Positions 5,207-11,121 of a DNA stretch of 11,121 bases are shown here, piece after piece. This stretch comes from an uncultured Alphaproteobacteria bacterium. GTDB taxonomy: Bacteria > Pseudomonadota > Alphaproteobacteria > CAKMZR01. Position 1 is the stretch's first letter. Each line of letters starts with the position of its first letter. A model generated the notes under the pieces. The model was not told where the DNA came from, did no database searches, and saw nothing but the letters and a program-made list of their open reading frames with translations. Where the stretch lies: the NCBI GenBank assembly GCA_929200455.1, contig CAKMZR010000042.1:1-11121 (forward strand), in the 5' to 3' direction. Position numbers and translations under genes: made by a program.

Positions 5207-7225
5207 TTATGACGTGGGGTCCTCTTTGTCGTTGACCTCTTCTTCATCAGGATTGTCTTCGGGTTCGTTTTGCGTTTCTTCCTCTGGACTCTCAGAGTCT
5301 GTGGCTTCATCGCTCTGGGTCTCTACTGGAGTTTCCGCCTCTGAGCTCTCGGATTCTATGACTTCATCACTTTGGGTTTCTACTGGAGTTTCTTCCTCTG
5401 AGCTCTCGGAGTCTACGGCTTCATCACTTTGGGTTTCTACTGGAGTTTCCGCCTCTGGACTCTCGGAGTCTTGGGTCTCTACTGGAGTTTCTTCCTCTGG
5501 ATCGCTTTCACTGGGTTGTTGTTTGAAGGCACTGAGTTGAACGCCCAAGATATCGCCAAGAGAAGCACCTGAATCGGTGCTTCCGTATGCTTTGACGGCG
5601 GCACGTTCTTCTTCTCGTTCATATTTCCGTATGGAGAGGGTGAGTTTTCCAGAAGATCTTTCGACTCTGGTGACTTGAGCGTCGAGTTTTTCTCCGACGG
5701 CGAATCGCGTGAGTCGTTGTTCTGATGGGTCGATAGCGAGTTCGCTTCTGGGAATATAGCCTTCGACATCGTCACCGATGGAGACGACGAGTCCATTTTC
5801 CCCGACTTCATTGACGAGGCAAGTGACGACTTCGCCGACTTTGTGGGCGGCATCATCTTTTCTTGCGACTTGGTGTAGTCCGAGGCTGACGCGTTCTTTT
5901 TCAGGGTCGACATCCAAAATTTCCATGGTGACTTCGTCATCTTTTTTGTAAGCGGAGAGTATATCGTCGCTATTATTTTTGTCTCCGCCGAGGTGAGAGA
6001 CATGAGCCATGCCGTCAATATCTTCAGTGAGTCCGATGAAGAGACCGAATTCGGTGATGGTTTTGATTTTGCCTGTGATTTGCGTACCTGTGGGGTGTGA
6101 TGCTTTGAAGGCTTCCCATGGATTTGGCGTACACTGTTTCATGCCGAGGCTGATGCGTCGTTTTGGGATGTTGATATCCAAGACGCGCACGGTGACGGTT
6201 TGTCCTTTTTCGAGGAATTTGGAGGCGACGAGGTTTCGTTTTGACCAAGACATTTCTGAGACGTGTACGAGTCCTTCGATTCCTTCTTCGAGTTCGACGA
6301 AGGCGCCATATTCTGTGATATTATTGACTTTGGCGTCGAAGTTGGTGTCTTGGGGGTAGCGATCTTCGATATCTTCCCATGGGTCTTTATCGAGTTGTTT
6401 CATGCCGAGACTGATTCGCTGAGTATCGCGACTGAATCGGATGACTTGTACTTTTATGGTGTCGCCGATATTGACGAGTTCTGAGGGGTGTCCGACGCGG
6501 TTCCAAGCCATATCGGTGATATGGACGAGTCCGTCGATTCCGCCGAGGTCGACAAAGATACCGTAGTGGGTAATATTTTTGACGACGCCGTCGACGATCA
6601 TGCCTTCTTCGAGGGTTTTGAAGAGTTCTTCACGTTTTTCGTCGCGAGCATCTTCCATGATGGCGCGTCTAGAGACGACGATGTTTCCGCGTTGTCTATC
6701 CATTTTGAGGATTTGGAAGGGTTGGCTTGTTTTGAGGAGGGGAGTGATATCGCGCGCGGGTCTGATGTCGACTTGGGAGCCGGGAAGGAAGGCGATGGCG
6801 CCTTCTACATTGACGGTATAGCCGCCTTTGACGCGACTGAGTATGAATCCTTCGATTTTGTTTCCGGCTTCGAATTTTTTCTCGAGGTCGCTCCAAGCGA
6901 GTTCTCTGCAAGCTTTTTCGCGAGAGAGGACGGCCATACCGTCTTTATTTTGGAGTCGTTCGATATAGATATCGTAGGTATCGCCTTCGTTGATGAGGGG
7001 TTTATCGTTTCCGTCTTGAGCGAATTCGCGGATATCGACCCATCCTTCGGCTTTGAGTCCGACATCGATAAGGACTTGGTCTCCGCTTACGCGTATGATG
7101 TGTCCTTCGACGATGGATCCGGCTTTTGGGTCATGGTGTTCGACATATTCTTCAAAGAGTTGAGCAAAAGAGAGGTCGTCATTTTGGGAGTTTTCTTCTT
7201 GGGAGGGGGAGGAGTTATCAGTCAC
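5207..7225 (-). CDS. rpsA: 30S ribosomal protein S1 with acidic tandem-repeat C-terminal extension
   Basis: S1 binds mRNA on the 30S subunit and helps initiation on weak or structured leaders. The 672-residue protein carries six S1 (OB-fold) repeats at about 35-103, 121-188, 209-277, 294-364, 381-452 and 463-534; the later ones show clear signatures such as YGIFVDLGGIDGLVHITDM (221-239) and YGAFVELEEGIEGLVHVSEM (306-325). Alphaproteobacterial S1 proteins usually end near 560-570, after a block like DSGASLGDILG (551-561). Here about 100 more residues follow, very rich in Glu, Asp, Ser and Thr, with four copies of ETPVETQ spaced 14, 19 and 19 residues apart. The start is GTG at 7225: an in-frame TAG lies 18 bases upstream and the next Met is at residue 97. 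There is no Shine-Dalgarno sequence. The gene follows cmk after a 289-base gap, so it probably has its own promoter. Confidence 0.97.
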   Translation of the reverse strand: MTDNSSPSQEENSQNDDLSFAQLFEEYVEHHDPKAGSIVEGHIIRVSGDQVLIDVGLKAEGWVDIREFAQDGNDKPLINEGDTYDIYIERLQNKDGMAVLSREKACRELAWSDLEKKFEAGNKIEGFILSRVKGGYTVNVEGAIAFLPGSQVDIRPARDITPLLKTSQPFQILKMDRQRGNIVVSRRAIMEDARDEKREELFKTLEEGMIVDGVVKNITHYGIFVDLGGIDGLVHITDMAWNRVGHPSELVNIGDTIKVQVIRFSRDTQRISLGMKQLDKDPWEDIEDRYPQDTNFDAKVNNITEYGAFVELEEGIEGLVHVSEMSWSKRNLVASKFLEKGQTVTVRVLDINIPKRRISLGMKQCTPNPWEAFKASHPTGTQITGKIKTITEFGLFIGLTEDIDGMAHVSHLGGDKNNSDDILSAYKKDDEVTMEILDVDPEKERVSLGLHQVARKDDAAHKVGEVVTCLVNEVGENGLVVSIGDDVEGYIPRSELAIDPSEQRLTRFAVGEKLDAQVTRVERSSGKLTLSIRKYEREEERAAVKAYGSTDSGASLGDILGVQLSAFKQQPSESDPEEETPVETQDSESPEAETPVETQSDEAVDSESSEEETPVETQSDEVIESESSEAETPVETQSDEATDSESPEEETQNEPEDNPDEEEVNDKEDPTS
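5276..5497 (-). repeat. 57-bp tandem repeats in the rpsA 3' end
   Basis: The DNA encoding residues 577-650 of S1 consists of four related units, the last three being 57 bp (19 codons) apart and the first 42 bp (14 codons) from the second. Each contains the core ETPVETQ, followed in three of the copies by SDE, with strongly conserved nucleotides such as TGGGTTTCTACTGGAGTTTC on the plus strand. A fifth, decayed unit (EEETQNEPE) follows. All spacings are multiples of three, so the frame is kept. Nucleotide-level similarity suggests recent duplication by slippage or unequal recombination. Confidence 0.88.
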
Positions 7226-7245
7226 GAGGTATTTACAATTCTATA

Positions 7246-7299
7246 TTACGAAGGCCTTGTCCTGCGGTGTTTAAGGTGCAGGCAAGGACGGTCCTCCAT
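7246..7299 (-). other. Possible 17-codon leader ORF before rpsA
   Basis: On the minus strand an ATG at 7299 opens a 17-codon frame (MEDRPCLHLKHRRTRPS) ending in TAA at 7246, 20 bases before the rpsA GTG. Only a weak AAGG lies upstream. The hairpin at 7255-7287 lies entirely within it. Such a short frame is readily expected by chance, so it is listed as a possibility only. Confidence 0.15.
7255..7287 (-). promoter_or_regulatory. Hairpin in the rpsA leader
   Basis: CCTTGTCCTGC (7255-7265) and GCAGGCAAGG (7278-7287) pair over ten positions with one bulged base around a 12-base loop. The structure ends about 30 bases upstream of the rpsA start, which has no Shine-Dalgarno sequence. In Escherichia coli, structured rpsA leaders mediate S1 recognition and autogenous repression; a similar role here is inference. 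Confidence 0.4.
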
Positions 7300-7376
7300 G
7301 GAAGGAACCTTGAAGAAAGACTGGAGGGATATTCTTTCATAAGGTTTGATTTAGGGTTCCGCTCTTGTGAGGGTAT

Positions 7377-7405
7377 TTTATAGAGAAATTGCAGATGCAT
7401 AAGTC
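7377..7405 (-). promoter_or_regulatory. Candidate rpsA promoter
   Basis: On the minus strand TATAAA (7382-7377, inside the A/T-rich TATAAAATA) makes a good -10 element. Seventeen bases upstream lies GACTTA (7405-7400), a poor -35 match. The predicted start near 7370 would give a leader of about 145 bases. The 289-base gap after cmk makes a separate rpsA promoter likely. Confidence 0.4.
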
Positions 7406-7446
7406 GCGACTCTGCTTACGAAGGTTGAGATTACACCCGTTAGGTA

Positions 7447-7465
7447 CATGACAGTGGGAGTCATG
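7447..7465 (-). other. Small hairpin after cmk
   Basis: CATGAC (7447-7452) and GTCATG (7460-7465) form a perfect 6-base stem with a 7-base loop, about 50 bases after the cmk stop. No T-tract follows on the minus strand, so it is at best a weak terminator or an mRNA 3'-end stabiliser. Confidence 0.25.
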
Positions 7466-7514
7466 AGTTCTTAGGTGAAGTTACGGATACCAAGGTAGAG
7501 AGCGACAGTATTCT

Positions 7515-8159
7515 CTATGAGGGCATAATACCCATACGCACCAAGGTTTCAAGACATATTTCAAGAGTTTTTTCGGGAGAGAGTGCAGAAGAATCGATGA
7601 CGGTAGCATTTTGGGGAATGACGAGGGGGGCATGGGAGCGTTGAGAATCTTGGAGGTCGCGTTGTTGCAGGTCTTTTTTTACGTGTTCTTGGGATTGAGT
7701 TTCTGGGGTATTTTGTTCGAGGGCTCTACGTTTTGCGCGTTCTTCGATGGAGGCGTTGAGATAGAATTTTGCGTGAGCGTGTGGGCAGACGACGCTTCCT
7801 GTATCGCGACCGTCCAAGACGGCCCCTTTGTAGGGTTGGGGGGGATTATTGGCGAGGTATTGTTGTATGGGAAGCAGGGCACTTCTGAGTTCGGGGAAGG
7901 TGGCGATACAGGAGGCGATTTTGGAGACTTCGGTTTCGCGAAGCTGGGACGAGGGTATGACGGGAGCTGTGATCTGAGAAGCGATGTGTGCGGCATTTTT
8001 TGGGGAAGGGTCTAGTTGTTGGGAGAGGATTTCGAGGGCGACGGCACGGTAGAAGAGTCCTGTATCGATCCAGAGGAGGTTTAGGGATTCGCTTAGGAGT
8101 CGAGCGAGAGTCCCTTTTCCGCTGGCAGCGGGTCCATCGATGGTGATGATGAGATTCAT
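7515..8159 (-). CDS. cmk: Cytidylate kinase
   Basis: This cytoplasmic enzyme phosphorylates CMP and dCMP with ATP, recycling and supplying pyrimidine nucleotides. The 214-residue protein has the P-loop DGPAASGKGT at 8-17, the CMP-binding DTGLFYRAV at 32-40 (DTGAMYR in most relatives), LDGRDTGSVVCP at 115-126 and the lid-region RDLQDSQRSHAPL at 167-179. Length is typical of the short bacterial form. The ATG overlaps the aroA TGA as ATGA, so it is coupled to aroA. The aroA-cmk-rpsA order is a conserved bacterial arrangement. Confidence 0.96.
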   Translation of the reverse strand: MNLIITIDGPAASGKGTLARLLSESLNLLWIDTGLFYRAVALEILSQQLDPSPKNAAHIASQITAPVIPSSQLRETEVSKIASCIATFPELRSALLPIQQYLANNPPQPYKGAVLDGRDTGSVVCPHAHAKFYLNASIEERAKRRALEQNTPETQSQEHVKKDLQQRDLQDSQRSHAPLVIPQNATVIDSSALSPEKTLEICLETLVRMGIMPS

Positions 8160-9493
8160 GAGTTTTCGTGGGAAGAGGTTGAAAAGGAGGCCCCGATTGA
8201 TGTCATGAGGGAAGAGAAGGAGGGGAAGCTGGAGTGGATGGCTAGGGGGTTATCGATGGTCATGGGATTGGCAGCGGCCATTCCGAGGACGAGTGCACTC
8301 ATGGCGATGCGGTGATCGAGATGTGTTTGGACGAAGCCTCCTCCGCTTGGACTTTTTCCATTTCCGTGTATGGAGATGGAGTCGTGGCTGGTTTCGACTT
8401 TGACGCCGGCTGCGATGAGCATATCGGCGGTGGCGGTGAGACGATCACTTTCTTTGACGCGAAGCTCTGAAAGTCCTTGGCAGACGGTAGTGCCCGTGGC
8501 ACAAGCGGCGGCGACAGCGAGGATGGGGAATTCGTCGATCATGAGAGGGACACGTTCAAGAGGCACTTTGATGGCTTTGAGTTCTGAGGATTCGGCGTGA
8601 ATATCTGCGACGGGCTCACCGCCTTGTAGGGAGGGATTGGTAAGGGAGATATTTGCACCCATTTCGATGAGGCATTGGAGGAGTCCTGTCCTCGTGGGAT
8701 TGGTGTTGACTTGGGGGAGTGTGAGGGAGGAGTCTTGGGTGACGAGAGCGGCAACGAGAGGGAATGCGGCGGCACTGAAGTCTGAGGGCACGTGGATATC
8801 TATGGCTTGTAGAGAGGGATGACCGTTGAGTGAGATTTGTGTTGTGTTTTTGGTACGTTCTTTTGAGACGGGGCAACCGAAAGCGGGGAGCATGGTTTCT
8901 GTGTGGTCACGTGTGGGTATGGGTTCTGTGATGACGGAGGTGCCTGAGGCGTGCATGGCGGCAAAGAGGATGGCGGTTTTGACTTGGGCGGAAGCAACAG
9001 AGAGGGTATGGACGAGGGGAGAGAGGTTTTCTGCTCCTTTGATGAGGAGGGGTAGGTAATTATTTTGCCGTGCGAAGAAGGAGATGCCCATGGATGAGAG
9101 GGGTGCGATGACGCGATTCATGGGTCGTTTGCTGAGCGAGGGGTCTCCGGATAGGAATGTACTCATGGGGTATCCGCCGACGATTCCCATGATGAGTCGT
9201 GTGGAGGTGCCGGAATTTCCCATAAAGAGTACGTCGTGAGGTTCTTGGAGTCCTTTTTTTCCGACGCCTGTGACGGTAAGTTGTGATTTATCGGTTGAGA
9301 TGGCAGCGCCCATGGCGGAGAAGGCGTTGATGGTGGCGTGAATATCTTCTGAGATGAGGGGATTGAAGATTTGTGATGTTCCTTCTGCGAGGGAAGCGAG
9401 CATGACGGCGCGGTGAGAGATAGATTTGTCTCCTGGGATTCTGAGGGTTCCTTGAAGTTTTTTGACGGGGAGTGAGGAAAGGGGAGTTGCCAT
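8156..9493 (-). CDS. aroA: 3-phosphoshikimate 1-carboxyvinyltransferase (EPSP synthase), class II
   Basis: AroA joins phosphoenolpyruvate to shikimate 3-phosphate, the sixth step of the shikimate pathway to aromatic amino acids. The 445-residue protein resembles the CP4-type class II enzymes and carries all four of their diagnostic motifs: GDKS (21-24), SAQVK (168-172), RDHTE (195-199) and NPTR (265-268). Further conserved blocks are KRPMNRV (122-128), DFSAAAFPLVAAL (238-250), LMIDEFPILAVAAA (317-330, with D320 and E321 in the active site), ELRVKESDR (343-351) and THLDHRIAMS (390-399). The PEP-site loop reads GNSGT (92-96). The ATG at 9493 gives the expected distance to the first conserved motif; no clear Shine-Dalgarno precedes it. 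It is the first gene of an aroA-cmk unit and is divergent from the FYDLN-acid gene. Confidence 0.97.
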   Translation of the reverse strand: MATPLSSLPVKKLQGTLRIPGDKSISHRAVMLASLAEGTSQIFNPLISEDIHATINAFSAMGAAISTDKSQLTVTGVGKKGLQEPHDVLFMGNSGTSTRLIMGIVGGYPMSTFLSGDPSLSKRPMNRVIAPLSSMGISFFARQNNYLPLLIKGAENLSPLVHTLSVASAQVKTAILFAAMHASGTSVITEPIPTRDHTETMLPAFGCPVSKERTKNTTQISLNGHPSLQAIDIHVPSDFSAAAFPLVAALVTQDSSLTLPQVNTNPTRTGLLQCLIEMGANISLTNPSLQGGEPVADIHAESSELKAIKVPLERVPLMIDEFPILAVAAACATGTTVCQGLSELRVKESDRLTATADMLIAAGVKVETSHDSISIHGNGKSPSGGGFVQTHLDHRIAMSALVLGMAAANPMTIDNPLAIHSSFPSFSSLMTSIGASFSTSSHENS

Positions 9494-9582
9494 GTTCTGA
9501 AGGGGAAAATAGGGGGAAGTTGAGGTTATCTATTGACCCGACTGGTAATTTTCTGTTAGGGGTGTGTGACGGGATTTTTCTT

Positions 9583-9611
9583 TTGAAGTTTGATGTTAGA
9601 CGAGTTGTTAT
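9583..9611 (+). promoter_or_regulatory. Candidate promoter of the FYDLN-acid gene
   Basis: On the plus strand TTGAAG (9583-9588, 4 of 6) and TGTTAT (9606-9611, 4 of 6) are 17 bases apart. The predicted start near 9618 gives a leader of about 75 bases to the chosen GTG. It almost completely overlaps the aroA promoter candidate on the other strand. Confidence 0.33.
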
Positions 9612-9621
9612 GTGATATCAA
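9593..9621 (-). promoter_or_regulatory. Candidate aroA-cmk promoter
   Basis: On the minus strand TTGATA (9621-9616, 5 of 6 consensus bases) is followed after exactly 17 bases by TAACAT (9598-9593, 4 of 6). The predicted start near 9586 gives a leader of about 93 bases before the aroA ATG. This is the best sigma-70-like match in the divergent gap. Confidence 0.45.
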
Positions 9622-9692
9622 GCGACGAGGGGATAAGAGGGTATGGTTTTGGCAAGAGAGAAATTTGTACATTTTTGAGGAGTGTGTGTGAA

Positions 9693-10082
9693 GTGAGTGT
9701 GGCGATTAATATGGGATATCGGCGTTATTGCCATAAGTGCAAGGTGCCTTTTTATGATAAGTTTTCGGATCCTGTGGTGTGTCCTTCGTGTACGCATAGT
9801 GTTCCTGCGGCTCGTTTTACGCAGTTGAAGTCGTCTCGACTTTCGTCTGGTTTTTTTGACGAAGACAAGATCGATGATTTGGAAGGGGAGGATATAGCGG
9901 CAGTGGATTTGGACGAAGAGGAGGGAGATATAGCGGGAGTGGAAGGTGAGGCGGATATACTTTTGATTCCTTCGGGATCCGAGGGTGGTGATGCAGATGA
10001 TGATGTGGTGGTGACGCCGGATGATATGGTGGGAGAGCCTGAAGGTATAGAGGACGATCTGGGTGAAGGTGAGGGGAATTAG
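9693..10082 (+). CDS. FYDLN-acid (TIGR02300-type) zinc-ribbon protein
   Basis: This small protein of 129 residues belongs to an alphaproteobacterial family usually found beside aroA, of unknown function. It has a CxxC...CxxC zinc-ribbon-like pattern (C13, C16, C30, C33) enclosing FYDKFSDPVVCPSC, which corresponds to the family's FYDLNKDP-VCPxC motif with LN replaced by KF. From residue 45 on it is strongly acidic, with FFDEDKIDDLEGEDI and many Asp/Glu runs, as the family name implies. The frame opens farther upstream at 9612, but GAGGAG at 9677-9682 sits ten bases before the GTG at 9693, which favours that start; GTG 9699 and ATG 9711 (123 residues) are alternatives. It is the only plus-strand gene and uses G/T-ending codons. 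Its TAG overlaps the TAA of the converging nnr gene. Confidence 0.85.
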   Translation: MSVAINMGYRRYCHKCKVPFYDKFSDPVVCPSCTHSVPAARFTQLKSSRLSSGFFDEDKIDDLEGEDIAAVDLDEEEGDIAGVEGEADILLIPSGSEGGDADDDVVVTPDDMVGEPEGIEDDLGEGEGN

Positions 10083-11121
10083 GGATGGAGTAGGAGGGGG
10101 TTTATTGAGTTGATGAGTTGTTCGGCGGTGGTATGTTTTTGTGTGTTTTTGGGGTGATGTGCGGCGAGGCTGTGTAGGTTTGAGGCGTGGGCGGCGGCGT
10201 GTTTTGAGGGGATGTTCTGAGCAAGAAGGGCTCCGATAATTCCTGAGAGGACGTCCCCACTTCCTGCGGTGGCAAGAGATGTGGGAGCAAGTGTTTCGAT
10301 GCGGGTGGGTTGAGAGGGGCAGGCGATGGAGGTATCGTTTCCTTTGAGGAGGACGACTTGTTGTGTTTTTTGTGCGGCGAAGAGGGCGCGTTCATGCCTT
10401 GATGAGAGGGATTCGGGGGGTGAGAAGACGTATGAGTATTCGCGATCGTGGGGTGTGAGGACGGCGGTTTCTGGGGGGAGTTGAGAGAGGATTTGGATGA
10501 AGTCTGAGGGTTTATCTGCGAAGGCTTGAAAGATTCCGGCATCGAGAACGCGAGGGAGTGATGGGGGTATGAGGGTTAGGATTTTTTGCAGTGAGGGGAA
10601 GTCTGTATCGCCTGGTCCGAGTATGAGGGCGGAGATGCGAGATTCTTGTTGGATGAGGGAAGCGAGATGTTTTGTATTTTTGAAGGGTTTTACGATCATA
10701 CTGGTGTCGCAGAGGGAGAGGATTAGGGGTGCGTGTGATTGTGGAGCGAAGAGTATGATAATTCCGCATCCTACTTTTCGAGCGGCTTTTGCGGCGAGTA
10801 TGGCGGCCCCTGGCATGAGGGGAGAGGCTTTTATGGCGAGGAGTCCTCGAGAGTATTTGTGTGTGTTGAGACTTGGGTGGGGAGGTGTGAGTGTGGGGAG
10901 TGAGGGGTGATTGGGTATGAGGGTATCGGAAGAGAGGGGTATGAGTTTTTGATTGAATTCTGGGAGTCCGATATCGACGACGATGAGTTTTCCTGAGCGT
11001 TCTTTTGTGGGGAGTATGAAGTGTCCTATTTTGGGTCTGTGGAAAGCGATGGTGATGTGGGCGTGGGGGAGGGGTTGTTTGGAGAAGATTTTTCCGTTAT
11101 GGGCGGAACACCCGCTGAGGA
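10079..11121 (-). CDS. nnrD: Bifunctional NAD(P)HX epimerase / ADP-dependent NAD(P)HX dehydratase, 5' end cut by window
   Basis: The enzyme repairs hydrated NADH and NADPH: the YjeF N-terminal domain (NnrE) epimerises S and R forms and the C-terminal domain (NnrD) dehydrates the S form using ADP. The frame is open to the right edge, leaving 346 visible residues. The first ones, LSGCSAHNGKIF and then FHRPKIGHFILPTKE and LIVVDIGLPEF, match the end of the NnrE domain. NnrD begins with HKYSRGLLAIKAS (about 10832-10870) and contains ALILGPGD, AVLTPHDREY, VVLLKGNDT and the nucleotide-binding LATAGSGDVLSGI (10238-10276). The frame passes through both domains without a break, so this is one fused protein. 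The gene converges on the FYDLN-acid gene and overlaps its stop. Most of the NnrE domain lies outside the window. Confidence 0.94.
   Translation of the reverse strand, partial: LSGCSAHNGKIFSKQPLPHAHITIAFHRPKIGHFILPTKERSGKLIVVDIGLPEFNQKLIPLSSDTLIPNHPSLPTLTPPHPSLNTHKYSRGLLAIKASPLMPGAAILAAKAARKVGCGIIILFAPQSHAPLILSLCDTSMIVKPFKNTKHLASLIQQESRISALILGPGDTDFPSLQKILTLIPPSLPRVLDAGIFQAFADKPSDFIQILSQLPPETAVLTPHDREYSYVFSPPESLSSRHERALFAAQKTQQVVLLKGNDTSIACPSQPTRIETLAPTSLATAGSGDVLSGIIGALLAQNIPSKHAAAHASNLHSLAAHHPKNTQKHTTAEQLINSINPLLLHP

Larger units (their letters stand above)
9494..9692. other. Divergent aroA / FYDLN-acid intergenic region
   Basis: These 199 bases separate the aroA start (minus) from the chosen FYDLN-acid start (plus). 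They contain the two overlapping promoter candidates around 9583-9621 and the Shine-Dalgarno sequence GAGGAG at 9677-9682 for the plus-strand gene. No further gene or strong hairpin was seen. Confidence 0.6.

Noticed and set aside
6488..7342. A 284-codon plus-strand open frame opposite the 5' half of rpsA
   Set aside because: It is the antisense shadow of a real S1 gene. Its acidic, Phe/Asp-rich sequence resembles no family, and its long open state follows from the codon use of rpsA.
7381..7440. Possible tRNA-like sequence in the rpsA leader
   Set aside because: No acceptor stem pairs up and no T-loop GGTTCGAATCC-type sequence is present; only short local inverted repeats such as GTCGCGAC were seen.
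9612..9692. Longer N-terminus for the FYDLN-acid protein from the ATG at 9612
   Set aside because: The added 27 residues overlap the promoter candidates, precede the GAGGAG site and are not expected in a family whose zinc-ribbon lies close to the N-terminus.

Overview
The window reads as chromosomal DNA of an alphaproteobacterium. The evidence is a divergent pair of a FYDLN-acid (TIGR02300-type) gene and aroA, followed by cmk and rpsA, which is an order typical of Alphaproteobacteria, together with a class II (CP4-like) EPSP synthase and a fused CobL. No species can be assigned from the sequence alone. No tRNA, rRNA, CRISPR array, insertion sequence or phage gene was seen.

Layout from left to right. 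Positions 1-3897 (minus strand) hold a tight cobalamin (corrin ring) operon, transcribed right to left: cobH, cobL, cobI, then a cbiG-cobJ fusion that leaves the window at position 1. Every junction is a 4-base ATGA stop/start overlap. Positions 3898-3997 are a short regulatory gap with two overlapping hairpins and a pair of CACCGGTG palindromes around a possible cobH promoter. Positions 3998-4756 (minus) encode an exported FecR-domain protein. Positions 4757-5206 appear non-coding and contain a C-rich, repeat-bearing stretch. Positions 5207-7225 (minus) encode ribosomal protein S1 with an unusual acidic, tandem-repeat tail. Positions 7226-7514 are the rpsA leader. Positions 7515-9493 (minus) are cmk and aroA, again joined by ATGA. 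Positions 9494-9692 are a divergent promoter region. Positions 9693-10082 (plus) encode the FYDLN-acid protein, the only plus-strand gene. It converges on, and overlaps by its stop codon, the minus-strand nnrE-nnrD gene for NAD(P)HX repair, which runs in from the right edge.

The cob genes cooperate in methylating and rearranging the corrin macrocycle. CobI, CobJ and CobL add methyl groups, CobH migrates the C11 methyl, and CbiG-type proteins act in lactone opening. aroA (shikimate pathway), cmk (CMP/dCMP phosphorylation), rpsA (translation initiation) and nnrE-nnrD (cofactor repair) are housekeeping genes.

A striking feature is strand asymmetry. The plus strand is strongly G-rich and C-poor over the cob and nnr genes, so minus-strand genes use C/A-ending codons while the single plus-strand gene uses G/T-ending codons. 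The asymmetry collapses over fecR and rpsA and reverses in the 4960-5110 gap. The places most worth a second look are the cobH upstream region, the S1 repeat tail, the C-rich gap after rpsA and the face-to-face aroA promoter region. I found no clear case for a wholly new system.
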